Shown piece after piece: positions 1 to 6,747 of a DNA stretch of 17,286 bases. The notes below the pieces were generated by a model. The model saw nothing but the letters and a program-made list of their open reading frames with translations. It was not told where the DNA came from and made no database searches. The translations under genes were made by a program, and so were the position numbers. Source of the DNA: Actinomycetota bacterium (lineage in GTDB: Bacteria > Actinomycetota > Thermoleophilia > Gaiellales > Gaiellaceae); assembly GCA_013817555.1 (NCBI GenBank), contig JACDCN010000011.1, positions 1-17,286 of the forward strand, read 5' to 3'. The number at the start of each line of letters is the position of its first letter. The stretch's first letter is position 1.

Positions 1-117
1 GGATCGAGCACCGCCCCCGTTCCAGCCGTCGGCCGCACGTTCGTCGTCATCCTCGCCCAGGTACCCGCATTCCCTACGGCGAAACGCCGGTATCCAGTTC
101 GCACGAGCGCAGCCCAT
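1..117 (-). CDS. Possible 5' end of an unrecognised gene, running off the left edge
   Basis: An ATG on the minus strand at 117 opens a frame with no stop to the window edge (39 codons). The peptide has a mixed composition with an acidic stretch (GEDDDER) and ends rich in Gly, unlike the Arg/Pro-rich shadows typical of this GC content. A GAGGAG lies about 12 bases upstream, somewhat too far for an ideal ribosome binding site. No family is recognised. If real, it would be divergent from the aldose epimerase gene. It is too short to be confident and could be chance. Confidence 0.22.
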   Translation of the reverse strand, partial: MGCARANWIPAFRRRECGYLGEDDDERAADGWNGGGARS

Positions 118-314
118 GAAACGCGGCGACTCCTCGTAGCGCACCTAACGAGGTTTCGGATCCCCGTCCGCGCCGAGCGCACCCAGAGGGCGTCGATGCG
201 ATCGCCGGAATAGGCTACGGCGTCCGTCTCTGCACGCCGACAGCGACCGGAGCGGTTGTACCGGATCGCACCTGTTCCTTCGCTACGAGCTACCGCGACC
301 GCAGTGATCGTCGC
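118..314. other. Intergenic leader before the aldose epimerase gene
   Basis: About 200 bases with no convincing gene. No clear promoter hexamers, tRNA or riboswitch fold were seen. A small perfect hairpin (CGGCG-AAA-CGCCG) lies just left of it at 77-89, without a T-run, so it is not a typical terminator. It presumably carries the promoter of the downstream plus-strand run. Confidence 0.3.
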
Positions 315-1244
315 TTGATCGAAACGGTGCTGACCTCGACGGCTCCTTCCGGCCGGCAGGTGGAGATCGGGTCCGGCGAGCAGCGCGCCTGGATCGTGGA
401 GGTGGGCGGCGGGTTGCGCGCGTACTCCGCTCGCGGGCGCGAGTTGCTCGACGGCTACTCCGCCGACGAGATGTGCAGCTCCGCGCGGGGCCAGTGCTTG
501 GTCCCGTGGCCGAACCGCATCCGCGACGGCCGTTACGAGTTCGCGGGCCTGCAGCAGCAGCTTGCACTGACCGAGCCTGAGCGGCAGGACGCGATTCACG
601 GGCTTGCCCGCTGGGCAAACTGGAGGGTCGCGGAGCAGGGTGGCGAGAACGTCACGATGGAGTATCTGCTTCACCCGCAGCCTGGGTATCCGCACGCGTT
701 GCAGCTCGCGGTTGAGTATCGCCTCGATGCCGACGGTCTCATGGTTCGCACGACGGCGACGAACGTGGGCTCGAACGCGTGTCCGTACGGTGCGGGTGCG
801 CATCCCTATCTGACGGTGGGCACGCCGACCGTCGACAGCGTCGTCCTCCAGGCGCCGGGCCGTACGCGTCTGATCAGCGACGATCGGGGGATTCCGACCG
901 GCGACGAGCCGGTGGACGGAACCGAGTACGACTTCAGGGCGCCGCGACCGATCGGGAAAACAAGACTGGACACGGCGTATACCGACCTCGAGCGTGACGA
1001 TGACGGGCGCGCGCGCGTGAAACTCGCTTCGCCGGACGGTGAGACCGCGGCGACGTTCTGGCTCGACGAGCACTACCGCTATCTGATGCTCTTCACCGGC
1101 GATCCGCCCCCGGACGTGAACCGGCGCAGCCTCGGCATCGAGCCGATGACCTGCGCGCCGAATGCGTTCCAGAGCGGCGAAGGGCTCGTCATCCTCAAGC
1201 CGGGCGAGTCGTTCGCGGCCGCCTGGGGAATCGAGCCCTCATGA
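315..1244 (+). CDS. Aldose 1-epimerase (GalM-like)
   Basis: Predicted cytoplasmic mutarotase interconverting alpha and beta anomers of an aldose such as glucose. The 309-residue protein is usual for the short actinobacterial aldose epimerase branch. Recognisable landmarks are PWPNRIRDGRY (64-74), IHGLARW with the first active-site His at 95, GAHPYL with the second catalytic His at 163, and LGIEPMTCAPNAF with the catalytic Glu at 276. The start is a TTG at 315 with no good ribosome binding site; a GTG four codons later is an alternative. The stop overlaps the ATG of the next gene by four bases, so the two are probably co-translated. With a glucose dehydrogenase-like SDR next door, supply of beta-glucose for oxidation is a sensible role. 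The exact sugar is inferred. Confidence 0.9.
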   Translation: MIETVLTSTAPSGRQVEIGSGEQRAWIVEVGGGLRAYSARGRELLDGYSADEMCSSARGQCLVPWPNRIRDGRYEFAGLQQQLALTEPERQDAIHGLARWANWRVAEQGGENVTMEYLLHPQPGYPHALQLAVEYRLDADGLMVRTTATNVGSNACPYGAGAHPYLTVGTPTVDSVVLQAPGRTRLISDDRGIPTGDEPVDGTEYDFRAPRPIGKTRLDTAYTDLERDDDGRARVKLASPDGETAATFWLDEHYRYLMLFTGDPPPDVNRRSLGIEPMTCAPNAFQSGEGLVILKPGESFAAAWGIEPS

Positions 1245-2029
1245 CTTCTGGAAGTGGGAGGTCGCGTGAGCTGGAGGGCAAGGTCGCGCTCGTCACCGGC
1301 GCCGGCAGCGGCATCGGCTACGCGATCGCGGAGCGCTTCGCCCACGAGGGCGCTGCGGTCGCGATCGACTACCTCGGTCACAGCGAGGACGCGCAGGCGC
1401 TCGCACGCGACCTAAGCGCCGAGGGCGCGAAGGCCGTCGCGCTGGAAGCGGACGTCACCAACGCTGCCGCGGTCGAGGCATTGATCGCACAGGTCGTCGA
1501 GCGATTCGGCAGTCTCGACGTGCTCGTCAACAACGCCGGGATCGAGAAATCGCAGCCGCTGCTCGAGGTCGACGAAGCGAGCTGGGACCGCACGCTTGCA
1601 GTCGACCTGAAGGGGCCGTTTCTCTGCTTGCAGGCAGCGGCGCGCAGGATGAAGGAGAGCGGCGGCGGCTCGATCGTGAACATCTCCTCGATCCACGAGG
1701 ACTTCCCCTTTCCGAGCTTCACGCCCTACGCGGCGGCGAAGGGCGGGCTACGCATGCTGATGCGAAACGCAGCGCTCGAGCTCGCGCCTCTCGGAATCAG
1801 GGTCAACAACATCGCGCCCGGCGCGATCGCGACGCCGATCAACGCGGCCACACTGGCGGATCCCGCGAAGGTTCAACGGCTGCAGGAGATCGTGCCCCTG
1901 CAGCGGATGGGAACCCCCGAAGAGGTGGCCGAGGTCGCGCTCTTTCTCGCCTCGGGCCGGTCGTCGTACGTGACCGGCTCGACCTACTTCGTCGACGGCG
2001 GAATCGTCAGGCACGCGGAGCCGCTCTGA
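1241..2029 (+). CDS. SDR-family oxidoreductase, glucose 1-dehydrogenase type
   Basis: Classical short-chain dehydrogenase of 262 residues, the normal length. It has the Rossmann nucleotide motif TGAGSGIG (19-26), NNAG (97-100), the catalytic Ser around 149-150, and the YxxxK pair at Tyr163/Lys167. The segment IHEDFPFPSFTPYAAAKGG is typical of glucose 1-dehydrogenases, which oxidise beta-D-glucose to gluconolactone with NAD(P)+. The C-terminus has the usual VTGSTYFVDGG. It starts inside the stop of the aldose epimerase gene (ATGA overlap), consistent with an operon and a shared glucose-oxidation role. SDR substrate assignment from sequence is weak, so another polyol or sugar dehydrogenase is possible. 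Confidence 0.88.
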   Translation: MTSGSGRSRELEGKVALVTGAGSGIGYAIAERFAHEGAAVAIDYLGHSEDAQALARDLSAEGAKAVALEADVTNAAAVEALIAQVVERFGSLDVLVNNAGIEKSQPLLEVDEASWDRTLAVDLKGPFLCLQAAARRMKESGGGSIVNISSIHEDFPFPSFTPYAAAKGGLRMLMRNAALELAPLGIRVNNIAPGAIATPINAATLADPAKVQRLQEIVPLQRMGTPEEVAEVALFLASGRSSYVTGSTYFVDGGIVRHAEPL

Positions 2030-2115
2030 CGTGCGCCGTGTCGGCTCGCAGCCTTGGCGCTTGCACGATGCAGCGCACGCGAGGCCAGGGGCGTTCCGCT
2101 ACCGCTATCTATCCT

Positions 2116-2120
2116 GGAGG
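2116..2120 (+). promoter_or_regulatory. Ribosome binding site for the 98-residue protein
   Basis: GGAGG six bases before the ATG at 2127. It decides the start of the downstream small gene against earlier in-frame starts around 2031. Confidence 0.7.
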
Positions 2121-2126
2121 TACACC

Positions 2127-2423
2127 ATGTCCGAGAACCCACCCCACGAGGATGGCATCGATCTCGATGAGCCTCGTAGCGTTGACCCTAAGTACCGTTC
2201 GTTCGATCCTCCCGAGCATCCGTCGCTGCGTGACCCGAAGACCAACCCGCGCGGCGTCCGCCACATCGACGAGACGGCCCAGGATCGGATGCCGGTCACG
2301 GACCGTCCGCGCTACCGGGCCGCACAGAGCCGCCGCGCCGCCATGATCGCCGCGGCGAAGCGGCGCCTACGAGGGTTGGCCGGACGCCGGAACGTCCCGC
2401 CTCCCAGCGAGCCTCAGTCTTAG
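2127..2423 (+). CDS. Small hypothetical protein, acidic N-terminus and basic C-terminus
   Basis: This 98-residue protein is not recognised. The ATG at 2127 is preceded by a strong GGAGG, so I chose it over an upstream in-frame start near 2031. The N-terminal half is Asp/Glu/Pro-rich and probably disordered (for example EDGIDLDEPRSVD). The middle is rich in Pro/Arg/Asp, and the C-terminal third is Ala/Arg/Lys-rich (AAMIAAAKRRLRGLAGRR), which could form a basic amphipathic helix. There is no signal peptide or membrane segment. Its TAG stop shares one base with the GTG start of the flavoprotein gene, which suggests translational coupling and perhaps an accessory role for that enzyme. That role is only inferred. 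Confidence 0.7.
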   Translation: MSENPPHEDGIDLDEPRSVDPKYRSFDPPEHPSLRDPKTNPRGVRHIDETAQDRMPVTDRPRYRAAQSRRAAMIAAAKRRLRGLAGRRNVPPPSEPQS

Positions 2424-4162
2424 TGGTGCCGGTCGAGGAGCGGCGCGTCGCTGCCGGTGTGGTCGTCGTCGGCACGGGCGCGGCCGGTCTGCGCGCCGCG
2501 ATCGAGCTCGCGGAGAGCGGCGTGCAGGTGCTCTGTGTCGGCAAGCGGCGGCGCGACGACGCGCACACGGTGCTCGCTTCCGGAGGGATCAACGCGGCGC
2601 TCGGCACGATGGACCCGGAGGACAGCTGGGAGCAGCACGCCGCCGACACGCTGCGGGAGGGCTACTGGCTGGGCGATCCGCGCAGCGTGGAGCTCCTCTG
2701 CCGCGAGGCGCCGGCCGCGATCGACGACCTGGTCCGCTGGGGGGCCCAGCTCGCGCGTGAGGAGGACGGCCGGCTTTCGCAGCGCTTCTTCGGCGCTCAC
2801 CGGTTCAGGCGAACCTGCTTCGCGGGTGACTACACCGGCCGGGAGATTCAGCGCACGCTCGTGCGCCGGGCCGCGGAGCTCGGTGTGGTGGTGCGCGACG
2901 ACGTCTACGTCACGCGCCTGCTCGTTCACGACGGGCGCACGTTTGGGTGTTACGGGTTCGGCGTCGACGACGGCAGCCGCTGGGTGTTCGTCGCCGACGC
3001 CGTGATCCTCGCGGCGGGCGGGCACACGCGGATCTGGCGTCGTTCGTCGTCGCGGCGCGACGAGAACACCGGCGACGCGATGCGGCTGGCAGCCGATGCC
3101 GGCTGCCGGCTGCGCGACATGGAGCTCGTCCAGTTTCACCCGACGGGGATGGTCTTTCCCGAGGAGTCGGCCGGGACGCTCGTGACCGAAGCGGTGCGCG
3201 GCGAAGGCGGGATCCTGCGCAACGCGGCGGGGGAGCGCTTCATGGAGCGCTACGACCCCGACCGGCTCGAGCTCTCGACCCGCGATCGCGTCGCTCTGGC
3301 CATCTACACCGAGATCGTCGAAGGACGCGGTACGGAGCATGGCGGCGTGCTGCTCGACGTTTCCCAGCTCGGCCGCGACACGGTGCTCAGCCGCCTGCCG
3401 CGCATGTACCGGCAGTTCGTCGACCTGGCCATGCTCGACATCACCCGGGCGCCGATGGAGGTCGCGCCGACGGCGCACTACTCCATGGGCGGCGTCCGTG
3501 TCGAGCCCGAGACGCACCTGACCGACGTCGAAGGACTGTACGCGGTCGGGGAATGCGCAACCGGCGTGCATGGCGCCAACCGCCTGGGCGGCAACTCACT
3601 TGCCGAGTGCCTTGTCTTCGGCCGGATCGTCGGCAGCGAGGCCGCGCGCTGGTCGGCGGCACTCGACATTCAGGTACGCGACCGCGCCGCTATCGCCGCC
3701 GCGGCCGAAGAGGTCGACGAGCTGCTCGGTCGTCGCGGCGACGAGTTCGCGCGCCCGCTTCAGCGGGCCGTGCGCGACCTCATGTCGGAGTGCTGCGGTG
3801 TCGTCCGCTCCGAGGACGGCCTGGAAGAAGGAGTTGCGCGGCTCGACAAGGTCAGCGGGCGAGCCCGGGCGATGGAGGTGCGCCCGGACCTCGCCGGCTA
3901 CGCCGACCTCGCGCACGCCTTCGACCTGCAAGGCTCGCTGCTCGCCGCGCGGGCGACGCTCGAATGCGCGCTGGAACGGCGCGAGAGCCGCGGCGCGCAC
4001 ACGCGACTCGACTACCCCGACCAGGATCCACGGCTGCGGATCAACCTCGTCTGGGACCGCGACGGAGGCATCACCCACGAGCGGCCACGTGAACCGTCGG
4101 CCGCAGTCGTAGCGCTCGCCGTCGGACCGGAAATCGACACGGCCGGACGCTTCCTAGAATGA
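2423..4162 (+). CDS. SdhA/FrdA-family FAD-binding flavoprotein (orphan subunit)
   Basis: Flavoprotein of 579 residues in the succinate dehydrogenase/fumarate reductase/L-aspartate oxidase family. Visible motifs are the dinucleotide fold GTGAAG (17-22), AHTVLASGGINAAL with His48 where SdhA/FrdA bind FAD covalently, FHPTGM (238-243), AVRGEGG (257-263), the TRDRVA arginine at 287, HYSMGG with His352, and GVHGANRLGGNSL (381-393). The C-terminus has the RRESRGAHTRLDYP stretch typical of SdhA. The His in the AHTV motif and HPTG argue for SdhA/FrdA rather than NadB. No iron-sulfur or membrane anchor subunit gene is adjacent, so its electron partner is unknown. The start is GTG, overlapping the previous stop by one base; the gene overlaps the next one by four bases (ATGA). 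Confidence 0.85.
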   Translation: MVPVEERRVAAGVVVVGTGAAGLRAAIELAESGVQVLCVGKRRRDDAHTVLASGGINAALGTMDPEDSWEQHAADTLREGYWLGDPRSVELLCREAPAAIDDLVRWGAQLAREEDGRLSQRFFGAHRFRRTCFAGDYTGREIQRTLVRRAAELGVVVRDDVYVTRLLVHDGRTFGCYGFGVDDGSRWVFVADAVILAAGGHTRIWRRSSSRRDENTGDAMRLAADAGCRLRDMELVQFHPTGMVFPEESAGTLVTEAVRGEGGILRNAAGERFMERYDPDRLELSTRDRVALAIYTEIVEGRGTEHGGVLLDVSQLGRDTVLSRLPRMYRQFVDLAMLDITRAPMEVAPTAHYSMGGVRVEPETHLTDVEGLYAVGECATGVHGANRLGGNSLAECLVFGRIVGSEAARWSAALDIQVRDRAAIAAAAEEVDELLGRRGDEFARPLQRAVRDLMSECCGVVRSEDGLEEGVARLDKVSGRARAMEVRPDLAGYADLAHAFDLQGSLLAARATLECALERRESRGAHTRLDYPDQDPRLRINLVWDRDGGITHERPREPSAAVVALAVGPEIDTAGRFLE

Positions 4163-4373
4163 GCAAGATGAGAACCTTCTGGAATCGTCTCGTGGCGCGC
4201 CGCAAGGCGGACGGTACGGAACGCAGAGACGAATATGAGCGGAGGAGCCCGCGGAGCGCCGTTTCGTCGACGAGAGCGTCGAAGACCGGACGGCGGACGC
4301 CGCCGCCGAGGAGTGGCTCGGCGGCAGCGATCCGCAGCGGCTGCTCGACAACGAAGGTTCTCCACGCGAGTGA
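4159..4373 (+). pseudogene. Small actinobacterial conserved protein, broken by a one-base deletion
   Basis: The frame from ATG 4159 (or 4168, MRTFWNRLVARRKADG) reads well to about 4238. The coding signal then continues in the frame beginning at 4242 as EEPAERRFVDESVEDRTADA, then EEWLGGSDPQRLLDNEG, stopping at TGA 4371-4373. Restoring one G in the GAGCG near 4238 gives a single open frame of about 68-71 residues with no internal stop. The C-terminal pattern (VDES-ED, LGG-DP-RLL) resembles a small protein commonly found next to UspA-like genes in actinobacteria; that is recollection, and its function is unknown. It overlaps the flavoprotein stop by four bases. It may be a recent pseudogene or a sequencing error. 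Confidence 0.65.
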
Positions 4374-4383
4374 GGAGGAGCCG

Positions 4384-4818
4384 ATGCCGCGCCGTCTGCT
4401 CGTCGTGATCACGACCGAAGTCGCAGACGGTGTGCTGCGCGACCTGGTGCGCAGGCGTGTCGGCGATGACGCCGAGATGCTTGTGGTTGCACCCGCATCC
4501 GATATCTCGCGGCTCGACTGGCTGACGAACGCCGAGGACGATTCCCGGACCGACGCAGCCTCGCTTGCCTAGAACGGCAGAAGCCACCCCCACCCGATGA
4601 CGTCGAGGCTCGCGTGGGTAGCTCCGACGCGCTCGAAGCCATCGAAGGATGCCTCCGTACGTTCGCCGCCGACGAGATCCTCGTCATCGCCGATCCCGAC
4701 GATCAAGCCCGGCTGGCTGGAAGAAGGCAGCGGCGCGGCAGCTCAAGCGCGCTTCAGCCTTCCGGTCACGCTCCTCACGGTCGCAGAGGACGGATCGCTC
4801 GCGGAACGCACCGGCTAA
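4384..4818 (+). pseudogene. UspA-like small protein with two compensating frameshifts
   Basis: It starts at ATG 4384 after a GAGGAGG ribosome binding site (4372-4380). The start reads MPRRLLVVITTEVADGVLRD and continues through GDDAEMLVVAPASD, then reaches a TAG at 4570. The signal resumes in another frame as DDVEARVGSSDALEAIEGCL then RTFAADEILVIADPDDQA up to about 4709. It then returns to the first frame as GWLEEGSGAAAQARFSLPV, ending at TAA 4816-4818. Adding one C at 4568-4569 and removing one C at 4708-4710 gives a clean frame of 144 residues. The layout (beta strand, 'AEVLVVAP', acidic linker, 'DALEAIE', 'ADEILVIADP', 'GWLE') matches universal-stress-like nucleotide-binding domains of actinobacteria. 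Both errors sit in C runs, so read error is likely. Confidence 0.68.
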
Positions 4819-4924
4819 CGCTAACAGCGGCCGAACTACCCCGGTGGGCGGGGCCCGACGGTAAGACCTCGGGCCGAGAGGACGCTAAGAGGTGGAAGGG
4901 CGCCTCGTGGACGCGGAGGACTCA

Positions 4925-5347
4925 ATGCGCGATGTAACAGCTGACGAACTGCAGGAGGAACTTCGAGACTTGTTGTGTCTGGCCGTCGTCGGTGACCATG
5001 TTCGCTGGGTGGCAACAGGCGAGGAGGCAGCCGAGCTCGCCGAATGGCTGGTCGACGCCACAGCGCGCTGGCGCTCCTGGGCCGACGAGATGGCGAAGCA
5101 CCTGGTGGCGCTCGGTGTTGCGCCGGACGGACGGGTGCGCTCGCTGGCGAAGGACATTCCGTTGAACTGGGTTCCCGACGGGTGGCTGCCCGTTGACGAG
5201 GCACGCCGGCTTCTCGCCGATCGCCTCCGCGCTGTGGCTGGATCGGCCAACTATCGCCGTTCGCAAGCCAGCGACCCAGACATCGTGCGGATGTTCGACG
5301 CCGTCTGCTCGGGCTTGGAGGCGCAGACGCGCGCGCAAACGACCTGA
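4925..5347 (+). CDS. Dps/ferritin-like protein lacking most ferroxidase ligands
   Basis: A 140-residue, probably all-helical protein. ATG 4925 follows GGAGG at 4915-4919, so I prefer it to the upstream in-frame GTG at 4892. The stretch RWVATGEEAAELAEWLVDA (27-45) followed by WRSWADEMAKHLVALGVAPDG (residues 49-69) aligns by spacing with the Dps core (HWNVxG, LHELxDE, DEIAERxxALG). At the ferroxidase positions the first His is Arg27, the second His is Ala39, Asp54 is kept, and the Glu is Lys58. It is therefore probably a Dps-fold protein with impaired iron oxidation, which might still bind DNA or form a cage. It converges on the GH130 gene with only seven bases between stops. The family call is from pattern memory; a generic helical stress protein is the alternative. 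Confidence 0.6.
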   Translation: MRDVTADELQEELRDLLCLAVVGDHVRWVATGEEAAELAEWLVDATARWRSWADEMAKHLVALGVAPDGRVRSLAKDIPLNWVPDGWLPVDEARRLLADRLRAVAGSANYRRSQASDPDIVRMFDAVCSGLEAQTRAQTT

Positions 5348-5354
5348 CGTTGGT

Positions 5355-6378
5355 CTACGCGGCGGCGCGCAGGGCGTCGATGACCTCGCGAGCCGCCACG
5401 ACCGCCCCGCCGACGCAGTAGTCGGCAGCACCGTAGGTGAGGTAGATCGTGCCGTCGGGCTGCGCGACGGCGCCCTGGACGAAGATGATGTTGTCGATAT
5501 CGCCGAAGCATTCCCAGCCGAGCTGCGGACGCATGATCGGGTCGGGCAGGAGCGACCTGACCCGGCCCGTGTCGGCGTCGAGCAGCGCGACCTTGGTTGC
5601 GTAGTGGCCGTCGCTTTCCCGCTCGTGGAAGAAGAGCAGCAGGCCGTCCTCGCTCTCGAGCGGCGGTGCCCCTCCGCCGACCCCGAGCGCGCCTTCCGCG
5701 GGCGCGATGATCGTGTGCGCCGCGAGGTCGGCCAGGTGCGCGTCCCAGTAGCCCGCGGGTGGGTTCCAGAGCTGATCGAGGTCGTCGAAGATCGCGAGCT
5801 GGATGTTCGGGTGAATCCGGTGGATCAGGCCGACGCGGCCGTCGCGCAGGTTGAAGATCACCGCATCCTTGTCCTGGGTGCCTTCGGGCCCGGTCAGGCA
5901 GCCCGAGCTGTGGTTGAGGCGGAAGCGGTCGTCCTCGTAGGCCAGCTTGTGTAGCCCAACCCGCCAGGGAAGCCCCGACTCCGGGGGAGGTAGGTCCGTG
6001 TAGGACATGACGAACTGCTCGTCGCGGCCGGTGCGTACGCGTTGGACGCGCGGGTCTTCGTAGGCGTAGACGCCGTCTGGTGAGCCGGCCGCGAGCAGTT
6101 GCTGGAAGCTGTAGGTGCGCCCGTCGGTGGAGGTGAAGACGAGCACGTCGGAGATGTAGTCGAGGAAGGTGTCACCTGGTCCGTCGTTGCGCCGGTAGCC
6201 GTCGCGCACCCCGCGCGCGAACAGGTGGAAGCGGCCGTCGTGGTGGATCACACCCGCGTTGAAGATCGGACCGTACCCGGGCACGGTGCCGGCCCTCCAC
6301 GATCGGTTGGTCACTGACGCGTCCGACCGTGATCGTGGTTGGACCTGCGTAGTCGAAGTTGCTGCTCATCGTGGTCAC
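5355..6378 (-). CDS. GH130 mannoside phosphorylase/glycosidase, N-terminal frameshift
   Basis: Cytoplasmic five-bladed beta-propeller enzyme of family GH130, most of whose members phosphorolyse beta-mannosides to release mannose 1-phosphate. The main frame (GTG 6314 to stop 5355, 319 residues) shows GPIFNAGVIHHDGRFHLFAR, YEDPRV with the likely catalytic Asp, HPNIQLAIFDDLDQLWNPP, GGGAPPLE and YLTYGAADYC, all GH130 landmarks. Upstream, a different frame from GTG 6378 reads MTTMSSNFDYAGPTTITVGR then VSDQPIVEG before losing sense. That GTG overlaps the cupin stop by four bases. Dropping one base in the GGGCCGG at about 6292-6298 fuses both parts into one 340-residue frame. The true start is therefore probably 6378. 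The substrate is unknown. Confidence 0.85.
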
Positions 6379-6734
6379 GGTTTCGGACCGGCTCGACCGA
6401 AGTCGTCTTCGAGACGGACGATGTCGTCCTCGCCGAAGTAGTCGCCGCGCTGCACCTCGATGAACGTCAGCGGTACCGTGCCCGGATTGGCGATGCGGTG
6501 GGCCGCACCGACGGCGACGTCGACGGCTGCTCCGGCGACAACGTCGAAGTCGCGGCCGTCGAGCGTGACGCGGCCGGCCCCCTCGACGACGAGCCAGTGT
6601 TCCTGCCGGCGCGCGTGGCGTTGGTAGCTGAGCCGTTTGCCGGGCAGCACCGTGATCCGTTTCACCTTGTAGTCGGCCGCCTCGTCGAGCACCGTGTACT
6701 CGCCCCAGGGACGCTGATCGTGCTCGGCTGTCAT
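6375..6734 (-). CDS. Mannose-6-phosphate isomerase type II-like cupin
   Basis: A single-domain cupin of 119 residues matching the C-terminal isomerase domain of type II phosphomannose isomerase/GDP-mannose pyrophosphorylase proteins. It has RPWG (8-11), LSYQRHARRQEHWLVVEG (35-52) with candidate metal ligands Gln38, His40, Glu45 and His46, AHRIANPGTVPLTFIEVQ (78-95), and the typical ending GDYFGEDDIVRLEDDFGR. The guanylyltransferase domain is absent, so the likely reaction is mannose 6-phosphate to fructose 6-phosphate. It follows the PMM-like gene by 13 bases and its TGA overlaps the GTG of the GH130 gene, so the three are almost certainly one operon. A sugar-nucleotide role is less likely in this setting. 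Confidence 0.88.
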   Translation of the reverse strand: MTAEHDQRPWGEYTVLDEAADYKVKRITVLPGKRLSYQRHARRQEHWLVVEGAGRVTLDGRDFDVVAGAAVDVAVGAAHRIANPGTVPLTFIEVQRGDYFGEDDIVRLEDDFGRAGPKP

Positions 6735-6747
6735 GTGCCGGTCACTC

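Noticed and set aside
77..89. Perfect CGGCG-AAA-CGCCG hairpin, similar to GTCG-AAA-CGAC at 13381-13391
   Set aside because: Stems of four to five bases with three-base loops are common in GC-rich DNA; there is no T-run and no repeat context.
2420..3571. 383-codon minus-strand frame opposite the flavoprotein
   Set aside because: Antisense to a gene with all SdhA motifs; composition is that of a mirrored reading.
4159..4572. A single 137-residue protein
   Set aside because: It is a false join of two genes: its middle (about 4240-4383) is out of frame with the conserved small protein, and its end stops early because of a frameshift in the UspA-like gene.
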